A stretch of 10,932 bases of DNA from Flavobacteriales bacterium (GCA_947457285.1 CANGVZ010000040.1:1-10932); one strand, 5' to 3'; counted from the stretch's first letter, positions 1-7,400 are shown. Notes: generated from the sequence alone by a model not told the origin. Made by a program: numbers and translations.

Positions 1-21
1 AATTCAGAATTAATTTCAATA

Positions 22-43
22 GCCTGCCCATTCATGGGCAGGC
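22..43. repeat. Perfect 10-bp palindrome with 2-base centre
   Basis: The arms GCCTGCCCAT (22-31) and ATGGGCAGGC (34-43) are exact reverse complements around TC. As RNA or single-stranded DNA this would fold into a strong GC-rich hairpin. No T-run follows on either strand, so it is not a typical intrinsic terminator. It could be a REP-like intergenic palindrome, the end of a repeat that extends beyond the window, or a 3' end processing hairpin for an upstream gene that is not visible here. Confidence 0.7.
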
Positions 44-62
44 CGTGGGGATGAGAACGGGA

Positions 63-104
63 AATTCAGAATTGCGAATTGCTTTCTCCGAATTGTGAAT
101 TAAC
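63..104. repeat. Degenerate 7-bp tandem array (AATTNNG)
   Basis: Six consecutive 7-base units fit the register from 63 to 104. Five begin with AATT (63, 70, 77, 91 and 98). The unit at 84-90 (TTCTCCG) has diverged but keeps the phase. A further AATTCAG copy lies at 1-7, followed by AATT at 8-11. The array carries no plausible coding sequence and merges at its right end with the candidate -7 promoter element. Confidence 0.6.
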
Positions 105-108
105 TTTG
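79..108 (+). promoter_or_regulatory. Candidate Bacteroidetes promoter for the FecA-like gene
   Basis: TAACTTTG at 101-108 matches the Bacteroidetes -7 consensus TAnnTTTG exactly. A TTG at 79-81 lies 19 bp upstream, in the usual place for the -33 element. Transcription would begin near 114-116, leaving a leader of only about 15 bases before the ATG at 130. Both elements sit in or at the edge of the 7-bp repeat array, so a chance match cannot be excluded. Confidence 0.5.
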
Positions 109-129
109 AGGCAACTAACAATATGATAA

Positions 130-2328
130 ATGCTTCCTCACTCCTGTTTTAAAGCATGGATTATTTTAATTATTCTACTGGGCTTAGCTAACGCGTCGAA
201 TAGCCAAGAAGTTAAAGACACTACCCTTTCGTTTCAACTTCCTACTATTGAAATTACAGAATTCCTTAATCCCGATGTACAACCGATTGATTATGCGATC
301 AAAGGGCTAAATGTCTCTGGTAAAAAAACTGAATTCGTCAACCTAAAAACAAGTTCCTTCATTCTCGCAGAAAAAACAGGAAGACAAATCTTTTCTAAAA
401 TTCCTGGAATCATTGTTTATGATATGGATGGTGCGGGTAATCAAATCAACATTGCACGCCGAGGTCTCGACCCACATCGCGGTTGGGAGTTTAATGTTAG
501 AAAAGATGGAATCATGCTCAATTCAGACATATACGCTTATCCAGCAAGTCATTATTCCATCCCACTAGAAAGCGTCGAGCGTATTGAAATGACAACAGGA
601 ACTTCCTCGCTACAATACGGCGCGCAATTCGGTGGCCTCATTCATTATGTATCCAAAGGTGCAGATACAACGAAGGCTGTCGCGTTTGAGAACATCAGTG
701 CTATCGGTTCTTTTGGATTAGTCAGCACCTACAATTCTCTCGGCGGTACGATTGGTAAATTTCGCTATTTCGCATTTTTATCCTCAAGAAAACGCGACGG
801 CTATCGCGATGGCGAAGCCTCTGAAAACAGGGCGCATCTTGTTCGTCTCGAATACCTTTTTTCTCACAAACTCCGTGCACAGCTCGAATGGACACAAAGT
901 ATGTATCAATTCAAATCTCCAGGACCTCTTACCGACTCCATGTTCATCGCAAATCCACGACAAGGCACAAGGACACGAAACTATTATAGTCCAACTATTT
1001 CAATTCCTTCACTTAAAATTACCTATACCCCGAGTCCGAGAACATCTGTTCAATTGGTAGCGTCTCGACTTTATGGTGATAGAAGTAGCGTCATGTTCTA
1101 TTTGCCCGCTACAATCGCCGACACTATTAATACCAACATCAATAATTTTAATCCAAGACAAGTAGATATTGATTTGTTTGATAGCTATACGACAGAAATT
1201 AAGCTGGATCATACTTTTCAAATCTTCAAAAAAAATCAGCGACTTGTAGCTGGGGTTCAAGTCTTGAGTAATGAATTAACTAGACGACAAAATGGTATTG
1301 GCACCAGCGGCTCCGATTATGATCTCAGTATTGTTCCTAATAGTTGGCGCAGGGATATTAGCATGACATCCAGAAACCTTGCTGTATATGGCGAGAACAC
1401 CACTTATATCAGTAAAAAGATAAAATTCAATCTAGGTTTTCGTTACGAACAAGGAGTCAGCACTCTGGGAGGCAACATCGTAAATATTCCTACCGAACAA
1501 ACCAACTTCGATTTGAATCGTCAGTTCCTGTTGCTATCAAGTTCTATAAGTTATAAAGCAACGAAGAAATCAGAAGTTTACGGCGCCATCAGTCAGAATT
1601 ATCGACCTGTTATTTTACGTGATCTCACACCAGCTGATGCCTTTGAGCTAATCGATCCTGAATTAAAAGATGCCATCGGATATAATGCTGAAATCGGTTT
1701 TCGAGGCAGCTTTCACCATTTCTCATGGGACGTGAATGCCTATATTCTACAATATAATAATCGTGTTGGTATTGTACCGCTTGAAGATAATGCAACTACT
1801 TTTACGACATTGCGCACCAACACAGGCGATTCGCGCGCGATTGGTAGCGAGGCGTTGTTACAGCTCTACCTGCCACTAAATGAAAAAATACGACTCCATT
1901 TATTCACTTCTAGTTCATTTGCATTTGCAGAGTATGTAAGTGGAGTTGTGCGCGCAGGAAGTAATGCAATAGATATTAGCGGCAATAGAATTGAAGGAGT
2001 ACCGAAAATTATGAGCACGAATGGTGTTCAAATTCAGATGAAGAAATTGATATTTGGTTTTCAAGTAAACTATGTCGGTGAAAATTTCGCAGACCCACGA
2101 AACACAATTGAACCGTCTGCTACTGGTGGCGTTGGGATTGTACCAGAGTTTACTATTGTTGATGCTACATTTCGTTGGGAAATTAATCGATTCGTATCTG
2201 TTAATGCTGTATTGAATAATATTTTCGACCGACAATATTTCACAAAACGACCATTGATTTACCCAGGACCTGGAGTATGGCCGTCGGATGGCCGCAACGC
2301 GAGTCTAGCGGTGAATGTGAGGATATGA
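130..2328 (+). CDS. FecA-like TonB-dependent outer-membrane receptor
   Basis: This 732-residue protein is an outer-membrane ligand-gated channel powered by TonB/ExbBD. A hydrophobic signal peptide (about residues 1-22, probable cleavage after ANA) is followed by a short linker with a TonB-box-like stretch (LPTIEIT, 38-44). The plug domain (about 68-178) contains RGLDPHRGW, DGIMLNSDIYAYP, ERIEMTTGTSSLQYG and GGLIHYVSK. This order and wording resemble the plug of ferric-citrate receptor FecA. The rest is a beta-barrel ending in a NIFDRQYF box, a YPGPG motif and NASLAVNVRI; these also resemble FecA-group receptors. There is no N-terminal carboxypeptidase-regulatory domain and no FecR-interacting signalling domain, and no FecI/FecR genes are visible. 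A ferric-chelate ligand is the likeliest inference, but related receptors take other substrates. The ATG at 130 directly precedes the signal peptide; a candidate promoter lies just upstream. Confidence 0.9.
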   Translation: MLPHSCFKAWIILIILLGLANASNSQEVKDTTLSFQLPTIEITEFLNPDVQPIDYAIKGLNVSGKKTEFVNLKTSSFILAEKTGRQIFSKIPGIIVYDMDGAGNQINIARRGLDPHRGWEFNVRKDGIMLNSDIYAYPASHYSIPLESVERIEMTTGTSSLQYGAQFGGLIHYVSKGADTTKAVAFENISAIGSFGLVSTYNSLGGTIGKFRYFAFLSSRKRDGYRDGEASENRAHLVRLEYLFSHKLRAQLEWTQSMYQFKSPGPLTDSMFIANPRQGTRTRNYYSPTISIPSLKITYTPSPRTSVQLVASRLYGDRSSVMFYLPATIADTINTNINNFNPRQVDIDLFDSYTTEIKLDHTFQIFKKNQRLVAGVQVLSNELTRRQNGIGTSGSDYDLSIVPNSWRRDISMTSRNLAVYGENTTYISKKIKFNLGFRYEQGVSTLGGNIVNIPTEQTNFDLNRQFLLLSSSISYKATKKSEVYGAISQNYRPVILRDLTPADAFELIDPELKDAIGYNAEIGFRGSFHHFSWDVNAYILQYNNRVGIVPLEDNATTFTTLRTNTGDSRAIGSEALLQLYLPLNEKIRLHLFTSSSFAFAEYVSGVVRAGSNAIDISGNRIEGVPKIMSTNGVQIQMKKLIFGFQVNYVGENFADPRNTIEPSATGGVGIVPEFTIVDATFRWEINRFVSVNAVLNNIFDRQYFTKRPLIYPGPGVWPSDGRNASLAVNVRI

Positions 2329-2368
2329 TAATTCAATTATCTTTACCCCACCAATTAACCTCCCACCA

Positions 2369-2905
2369 TTGAACCTTCGCACCAAAGCGATACTTATTTT
2401 GACCTTATTGGTTGTTTCGCTGTTTAGCGTGGTAGGACTTTTACATTTTCAAAAAAGACAAATACGGAAAGAATTTAAGACCAAGCTTATCGCTTGCTCA
2501 TCTGCTGAAGATCTCGTGCATCTTTTTATTCCGAAAGAACAATTGCAGCACGTTCTGCGTTGGGAACATGATCATGAATTTGAATACAAGGGTGAGATGT
2601 ATGATATCGTCAAAACAATCGAACATGAAGATGCGATAGAATACATCTGTTGGTGGGATCATGAAGAAACAGCAATTAATAAAAAACTTCAGACACTCAT
2701 CGCTCTGTTTAAAGGTGAAAACCCTGACGAAAAAGAAAAAGATGCGAGAGTGTTGCGATTTTTTAAAGCCTTCTACTTTCAATCCACAATAGTCCAAACG
2801 GCATTCGTACCTTTATCGAAAACATTCACCACTAAATTGAATGAGGACTTATTGTACTTTTTACAAAAACCCCCTTCCACTCCTCCTGAGCTAGTGTTGA
2901 TATAG
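2369..2905 (+). CDS. Uncharacterised 178-residue protein with N-terminal membrane anchor
   Basis: I do not recognise a named family with certainty. The start is TTG at 2369. No in-frame ATG occurs until the methionine at residue 78, and TTG is the start that keeps the clear hydrophobic segment at residues 7-25. That segment follows a short basic N-terminus and precedes a basic QKRQIRKEFKTK stretch, which could fit a membrane anchor or an uncleaved signal. The remainder is soluble, charged and histidine-containing: WEHDHEFEYKGEMYDIV (65-81) and CWWDHEE (94-100), with a short proline-rich tail. It begins 40 bp after the FecA-like gene and ends 72 bp before the second receptor on the same strand, so co-expression is likely. 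From memory only, proteins with a W-x-EFEY-G-MYDIV core sit beside TonB receptors in other Bacteroidetes. A periplasmic accessory role in uptake is inference. Confidence 0.75.
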   Translation: MNLRTKAILILTLLVVSLFSVVGLLHFQKRQIRKEFKTKLIACSSAEDLVHLFIPKEQLQHVLRWEHDHEFEYKGEMYDIVKTIEHEDAIEYICWWDHEETAINKKLQTLIALFKGENPDEKEKDARVLRFFKAFYFQSTIVQTAFVPLSKTFTTKLNEDLLYFLQKPPSTPPELVLI

Positions 2906-2977
2906 CTTCTTTCTGCCTTCATTCTTTTGTAAAAGTTTGGAAGCATTTTCTATTTATATCAACGTTATACAATATTT

Positions 2978-5389
2978 ATGAAAAATATACTACTTCTTTC
3001 AATATTGCTTCTATGCTCTTTTGCACTAGAAGCGCAAGTGCTCACGGTGAGCGATGAGATTACCAAAGCACCAGCGGAGATGGTGAGCATCAGCAGCGCC
3101 AAACCCGACGTATATGCAAACACCAACGCCCGTGGTCAAGCGGATATCTCGGATTTTAAAGGTTCGGAACGCATTGAAATCCGCCTCCTGGGATACAAGA
3201 CAGTTTCTTACTCTTACACTCAATTAGAAGCCCTGAACTTCAAAATCACCATCGTTCCTAGCACGACTCAGTTCGACGAAATTGTTATCTCTGCCACTCG
3301 ATGGAAACAACCTGCTACGAATTCTCCGTCAAAAATTACCATTATCAGTCCTTCGGATGTCGCTCTATTCAACCCGCAAACCGCAGCTGATCTCCTTGGT
3401 TCTTCAGGTGAAGTTTTTATTCAAAAAAGTCAGCAGGGCGGCGGAAGTCCTATGATTCGCGGTTTTTCCACCAATCGTCTTCTTTATAGCGTAGATGGTA
3501 TTCGTATGAACAGCGCCATTTTCCGTTCAGGAAATTTACAGAATGTAATCTCCCTCGATGCCTTTTCTATCGAATCCACCGAGGTACTATTCGGTCCTGG
3601 CTCCATACTCTATGGTAGCGATGCGATTGGTGGTGTGATGAGCTTTCAAACCATTACGCCTCAGTTTTCTTACGAAGAAAAACCACTAATTACCGGTAAA
3701 GCAGTAAGCAGATATGCATCTGCAAATGCAGAAAACACCCTTCACGCTGATTTCAATATTGGATGGAAAAAGTGGGCTGCAGTAACAAGTTTCACCTATT
3801 CAAAATTTGGTGATTTACGAATGGGAACAAACGGTCCGGATGAATATCTCCGCAGATTCTACATCCAACGACTGGATAGCGTCGATCGCGTCGTAGAAAA
3901 TCCAAATCCTTTGGTTCAAAACCCTACTGGTTATGACCAAATTAATATGATGCAGAAAATTCGTTTTCAACCCAATAAAAAATGGGATTTTCAATACGCA
4001 TTTCATTATTCAGAAACATCATCGTACTCGCGCTACGACCGACTTCTAGAAACACAAAGTAATGGTTTACCTTCATCAGCAATTTGGAATTATGGTCCTC
4101 AAATTTGGATGATGAATCAATTGACAACAACATTCAAAAAAGACAATATTCTTTTCGATCGTTTTTCTTTGAGATTGGCTCATCAGCAATTTGAAGAAAG
4201 TCGCATCGACCGCCGATTCAACCATCATCGTCTACGCACCAATCTGGAAGAAGTAACTGCTTACTCAGCTAACTTGGATTTTGAAAAAAGTCTTGGGAGA
4301 CACCGCTTCTATTACGGAGTTGAATATGTAATAAATGATGTCGTTTCATCTGGTTCAGCCATTGATATCCGCGACAATTCGCCCATTCTCGTTCCCGATC
4401 GCTACCCAGCATCCACATGGAATAGCTATGCCGCTTATATCAACTATCAATTCACCATCAACGAAAAACTAACATTGCAGTCGGGCGTGCGCTACAATGG
4501 TTTCGATATCTCCTCTGATTTCACAAGACACCTGGAGTTTTTTCCATTTGATTTTACCTCATCCAATATCAGTAATGCAGCTACAACAGGAAGTGTTGGT
4601 ATCGTCTATCGACCTAACGAAAAGTGGAAAATTAGTGTCAATGGAAGTACTGGTTTCAGGGCACCCAATGTAGATGATATTGGAAAAATATTTGACTTCA
4701 GCGATGGTGAAGTTGTAGTTCCAAATACTTCACTAGAAGCGGAATACGCATACAATGGAGAAATTAATATCTCAAAGATTTTTGGAGAAAATGTAAAGAT
4801 TGATCTCACTGGTTTCTACACCTATCTTGACAATGCCATGGTGCGACGCCCTTTCACTGTAAACGGTCAAGACAGCATTTTATATGATGATGCATTAAGT
4901 CAAGTATTTGCTATCCAAAATGCTGCGTTCGCTACTGTTTACGGATTTAATGCAGGCATTGAAATCAATCTGCCACAAGGTTTTGAATTAACCTCTCGCT
5001 ACAACTATCAATTGGGCGAAGAAGAAATGGATGATGGTGCAACTAGTAGATCGCGTCATGCAGCACCAGCTTTCGGTATTACAACACTCACCTACCAACG
5101 TGAAAAGTTAACGCTTCAGTTCTACGCTATGTACAATGCCGAAGTTAGTTTTGAAAATCTCAATCCAGAAGAACAATTAAAAGAAGTGATTTACGCTCAA
5201 GATGCAAATGGAAATCCCTATTCGCCTTCTTGGTACACCGTCAATATGAAAGCGATGTATCAATTTCATCCCAATTTTTCCATCAGCGGCGGCGTAGAGA
5301 ACATCACCGATCAGCGTTACCGCCCCTACAGCTCCGGCCTCGTCGCCCCCGGCCGCAACGCAGTGCTGGCGCTGAGAGTGAACTTTTAG
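2978..5389 (+). CDS. TonB-dependent receptor, carboxypeptidase-regulatory domain plus FRAP-box barrel
   Basis: This 803-residue outer-membrane receptor starts with a signal peptide (1-19, cleavage likely after LEA). A carboxypeptidase-regulatory-like beta-sandwich (about 21-92) follows, as is common in Bacteroidetes receptors. Next come a TonB-box-like EIVISATR (101-108) and a plug (about 110-225) with MIRGFSTNRLLYSVDGIRMN, ESTEVLFGPGSILYGSDAIGGV. The 22-strand-type barrel ends with a NITDQRY box and the terminal aromatic residue in ALRVNF, which the Bam machinery typically recognises. A FRAP box (560-563, in GFRAPNVDDIGKIFD) and a downstream PNTSL (582-586) correspond to the FRAP/NPNL boxes of heme and hemoglobin receptors. 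The histidine usually found between those boxes is absent here (FRAP to PNTSL contains none), so heme is only one possibility. The ATG at 2978 lies directly ahead of the signal peptide. It follows the 178-residue gene by 72 bp and is convergent with the ABC ATPase gene. Confidence 0.9.
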   Translation: MKNILLLSILLLCSFALEAQVLTVSDEITKAPAEMVSISSAKPDVYANTNARGQADISDFKGSERIEIRLLGYKTVSYSYTQLEALNFKITIVPSTTQFDEIVISATRWKQPATNSPSKITIISPSDVALFNPQTAADLLGSSGEVFIQKSQQGGGSPMIRGFSTNRLLYSVDGIRMNSAIFRSGNLQNVISLDAFSIESTEVLFGPGSILYGSDAIGGVMSFQTITPQFSYEEKPLITGKAVSRYASANAENTLHADFNIGWKKWAAVTSFTYSKFGDLRMGTNGPDEYLRRFYIQRLDSVDRVVENPNPLVQNPTGYDQINMMQKIRFQPNKKWDFQYAFHYSETSSYSRYDRLLETQSNGLPSSAIWNYGPQIWMMNQLTTTFKKDNILFDRFSLRLAHQQFEESRIDRRFNHHRLRTNLEEVTAYSANLDFEKSLGRHRFYYGVEYVINDVVSSGSAIDIRDNSPILVPDRYPASTWNSYAAYINYQFTINEKLTLQSGVRYNGFDISSDFTRHLEFFPFDFTSSNISNAATTGSVGIVYRPNEKWKISVNGSTGFRAPNVDDIGKIFDFSDGEVVVPNTSLEAEYAYNGEINISKIFGENVKIDLTGFYTYLDNAMVRRPFTVNGQDSILYDDALSQVFAIQNAAFATVYGFNAGIEINLPQGFELTSRYNYQLGEEEMDDGATSRSRHAAPAFGITTLTYQREKLTLQFYAMYNAEVSFENLNPEEQLKEVIYAQDANGNPYSPSWYTVNMKAMYQFHPNFSISGGVENITDQRYRPYSSGLVAPGRNAVLALRVNF

Positions 5390-5439
5390 AAAGGAACAAA
5401 GAACAAAGGGAACAAGGAACAAAGGGAATATTGGGAACA
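5390..5439. repeat. Degenerate GAACAAAG tandem array after the receptor stop
   Basis: Starting immediately after the receptor stop codon, variants of GAACAAAGG recur at 5394, 5401, 5410 and 5417, with degenerate copies at 5426 (GAATATTGG) and 5435 (GAACAC). Spacing alternates between 7 and 9 bases. The plus strand is almost free of T here, giving strong purine asymmetry. No coding potential was seen. It lies in the 113-bp gap between convergent genes. Confidence 0.6.
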
Positions 5440-5453
5440 CAGGTGCTAACCTG

Positions 5454-5512
5454 GTCGCTCAGTCGCTCAGTCGCTCTGTCGCTAGTCGCTAGTCGTTAGT
5501 CACTAGTCTCTA
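5454..5512. repeat. Tandem array of 8-bp then 7-bp units overlapping a gene end
   Basis: Three 8-base units (GTCGCTCA at 5454 and 5462, GTCGCTCT at 5470) are followed by five 7-base units: GTCGCTA at 5478 and 5485, then single-base variants at 5492, 5499 and 5506. There is no spacer between units. The array continues into the 3' end of the minus-strand ATPase gene: the unit at 5499-5505 supplies its TAG stop, and the next unit supplies the final aspartate codon. On the minus strand each 7-base unit contains TAG or TAA, so it presents stop codons in successive frames. Confidence 0.8.
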
Positions 5513-6177
5513 ATCTTCCCGTCCACCATTTCTATAGTGCGGTCGCTGGCGCGGGCGAAGTCCATATCGTGGGTAACGGCGATAATAGTTTGACCAGAAG
5601 TATGAGTCAGATCTTTTAAAATATTGAAAACAATATCCGTATTCTTTGTATCGAGATTGCCGGTAGGTTCATCGCCCATGATGATCAATGGGTCGTTAAT
5701 TAATGCTCTGGCAATGGCAACACGTTGTTGTTGACCACCACTTAGTTTACTGGCAGGTTTCAAAGCCTGGTCCGCTAATCCCAATGCATCCAACTTTTGC
5801 ATAGCCTTAAACTCAATTTCCTCCTTACTGTATTTTCCAAGTCTTAGTGCCGGAATCATCACGTTTTTTAGACAAGTAAACTCTGCTAACAAATAATGGA
5901 ATTGGAAAATAAAACCAATCTTCTCATTACGGATGCGCGCCAAATCATCAAGACTTTTTCCAGTAAGTAGTTCTCCATCCACCAGCAGCTCACCTTTATA
6001 GTCGGTATCCATCGTGGAAAGCAGATACAATAGCGTTGATTTTCCGCTACCTGATTTACCCACCAAAGTCAAGAATTCGCCGCGCTTCACATCGAACGAA
6101 ATGCTTTTAAGAACTTCAAATTCGATAGGGTCGTAAAAACTTTTACGAATATTATTTACTGATAGTACATTCATCAT
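5503..6177 (-). CDS. ABC transporter ATPase, LolD/MacB family
   Basis: This 224-residue nucleotide-binding subunit hydrolyses ATP at the inner membrane to drive the adjacent permease. All ABC motifs are present: Walker A GKSGSGKST (40-48), Q-loop Q92, signature LSGGQQQR (145-152), Walker B LIIMGDEP (164-171), D-loop GNLD (173-176) and H-loop H203. The Q-loop surroundings FQFHYLLAEFTCLKNV (91-106) read more like LolD than like MacB. Length is normal for a single-domain ATPase of this group. The start is ATG at 6177, whose ATGA overlaps the permease stop by 4 bases, suggesting translational coupling; a second ATG follows immediately at 6174. The C-terminus KIRD and the stop lie inside a tandem repeat array. 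Given the neighbours, it powers a tripartite exporter rather than a complete Lol system, because no second LolC/E-type permease is present. Confidence 0.93.
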   Translation of the reverse strand: MMNVLSVNNIRKSFYDPIEFEVLKSISFDVKRGEFLTLVGKSGSGKSTLLYLLSTMDTDYKGELLVDGELLTGKSLDDLARIRNEKIGFIFQFHYLLAEFTCLKNVMIPALRLGKYSKEEIEFKAMQKLDALGLADQALKPASKLSGGQQQRVAIARALINDPLIIMGDEPTGNLDTKNTDIVFNILKDLTHTSGQTIIAVTHDMDFARASDRTIEMVDGKIRD

Positions 6178-7397
6178 TTTCTAAAAATGCTAACTGGATC
6201 TACGCGCGCAGCCTTGCGAGCAGGAATATAGCCTGCCATAAATGTTATAAATAGCCCTATGATAGTTCCTCGCAAAAAAATCATTGGTTCAAATCGAATT
6301 GGAAAATATCCAATATCACCACCCACATATACGTGCTTCATGATATTGATTAAAACGATTGCCAGGGTTATTCCAAGCGCCACACCTATAACTCCTACCG
6401 TCATTGCCTGAGTGACGAATATGCGGACGACATCATTCCCCCGAAATCCCATCGCTTTCAATATGGCGATATCATTGATTTTCTGAGACACCGTCATGTT
6501 CAGAATATTATAAATCCCAAAACCAGAGACCAATAAAAGTGTTAGTGACACGAATGTGATAACTATGGCTCTCATACGAGAGGCTGCCATGTAGGACTCA
6601 TTTGCTGCTTGCCAATCCTCCGCCTTGTATCCAAACATATCTGAATACTTCGCTGCAAAATCCTTGGCTTTATTGAATTCAAAAAAATTCACGTTGATAT
6701 CACTCACAAACGCATTGCTTTCTTTCATCAATTGTTGTGCTGTCGACAAACTCACATAAGATTTCGTTTTGTCTTCGACACTATTATTCGTTTGAAAAAT
6801 CCCAACAATCTTGAGCACTCTGTTCACTCCTCTTGAAGACGTAATACTCAAATTATCTCCAGTTTCCAGGTTCATCTTTGCCGCAATACCAGCACCAATT
6901 ACAATACCATTGGAAACACTGCTTAAGTTATCAAAATCCCCTTGCACCATGAATGACTTGATATTGAACATTTCGTTTCCTTTAGCTGGTTCAAATCCAA
7001 CAGTCTTTCCGCTGATTTGTGATTTTCCATTGTTGTAAAATACATTCATCGCCACCTGCGGCACCACTACTTTTACCTCCGATTGTTTCATAAGCACATT
7101 AGCAATAGCTTGTGGATCGTTGATCTTTGCGGTATTCGGAACAATCTTCGGATTGATAATAATCATTTCAGCATCTGACAATTCTTGAAGTGGCGCGCTG
7201 ATCTTATCATCACTATAAACTCTAAGATGTGGTGTTGACTTAAAAAAACTCTCATTCGATGTTCTATTAAATCCTTCATTCATAGAATTCATGAACATAT
7301 AGACTGCCATGCCCAGCAATACTCCAAGAATAGCAACCATAGTCTGTTTCCGACCTGAAACTGTATAGGTCTTAGCTATGTCAGAATTGATATTCAT
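6174..7397 (-). CDS. ABC exporter permease, FtsX/MacB-LolC type
   Basis: This 407-residue inner-membrane permease has the four-helix MacB/LolC topology. TM1 is at about 18-38. A large periplasmic MacB-type core domain (about 39-270) follows, then TM2 (about 276-298), TM3 (about 330-354) and TM4 (about 374-393). The FtsX-domain hallmarks are visible: the cytoplasmic KINDIAILKAMGFRGNDV (306-323), which is the coupling helix contacting the ATPase, and the C-terminal IPARKAARVDPVSIFRK. Unlike MacB, it has no fused ATPase; that is encoded by the next gene, overlapping by 4 bases. Because only one permease is encoded, a homodimer is expected, with two ATPase copies. The start at 7397 lies 3 bp after the stop of the adaptor gene. 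The substrate cannot be read from the sequence; lipoproteins, peptides, lipids or drugs are all known for relatives. Confidence 0.92.
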   Translation of the reverse strand: MNINSDIAKTYTVSGRKQTMVAILGVLLGMAVYMFMNSMNEGFNRTSNESFFKSTPHLRVYSDDKISAPLQELSDAEMIIINPKIVPNTAKINDPQAIANVLMKQSEVKVVVPQVAMNVFYNNGKSQISGKTVGFEPAKGNEMFNIKSFMVQGDFDNLSSVSNGIVIGAGIAAKMNLETGDNLSITSSRGVNRVLKIVGIFQTNNSVEDKTKSYVSLSTAQQLMKESNAFVSDINVNFFEFNKAKDFAAKYSDMFGYKAEDWQAANESYMAASRMRAIVITFVSLTLLLVSGFGIYNILNMTVSQKINDIAILKAMGFRGNDVVRIFVTQAMTVGVIGVALGITLAIVLINIMKHVYVGGDIGYFPIRFEPMIFLRGTIIGLFITFMAGYIPARKAARVDPVSIFRK

Positions 7398-7400
7398 ACT

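Noticed and set aside
123..152. Nine-codon ORF (ATG at 123) overlapping the FecA-like start
   Set aside because: It is out of frame with the receptor, very short, and has no ribosome-binding or conservation evidence; the ATG at 130 opens a clear signal peptide.
2906..2977. Promoter for the second receptor gene
   Set aside because: TTTG (2926-2929) and TATTTATA (2951-2958) lie at roughly suitable spacing, but the -7 match to TAnnTTTG is poor, and the gene may be co-transcribed with the one upstream.
5440..5453. Hairpin CAGGT-GCTA-ACCTG as terminator of the convergent genes
   Set aside because: The stem is only 5 bp and neither strand has a T-run after it; there is too little to call a terminator.
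5230..5499. Plus-strand ORF of 89 codons across the receptor end and repeats
   Set aside because: It is a shadow of the receptor reading frame that continues into the repeat arrays. The product is arginine-rich and low-complexity with no recognisable domain.
5390..5512. CRISPR array
   Set aside because: The repeats are 7-9 bases and directly adjacent, without unique spacers; no cas genes are present.
6811..7038. Plus-strand ORF opposite the permease gene
   Set aside because: It is antisense to a well-supported permease coding region and has no features of its own.
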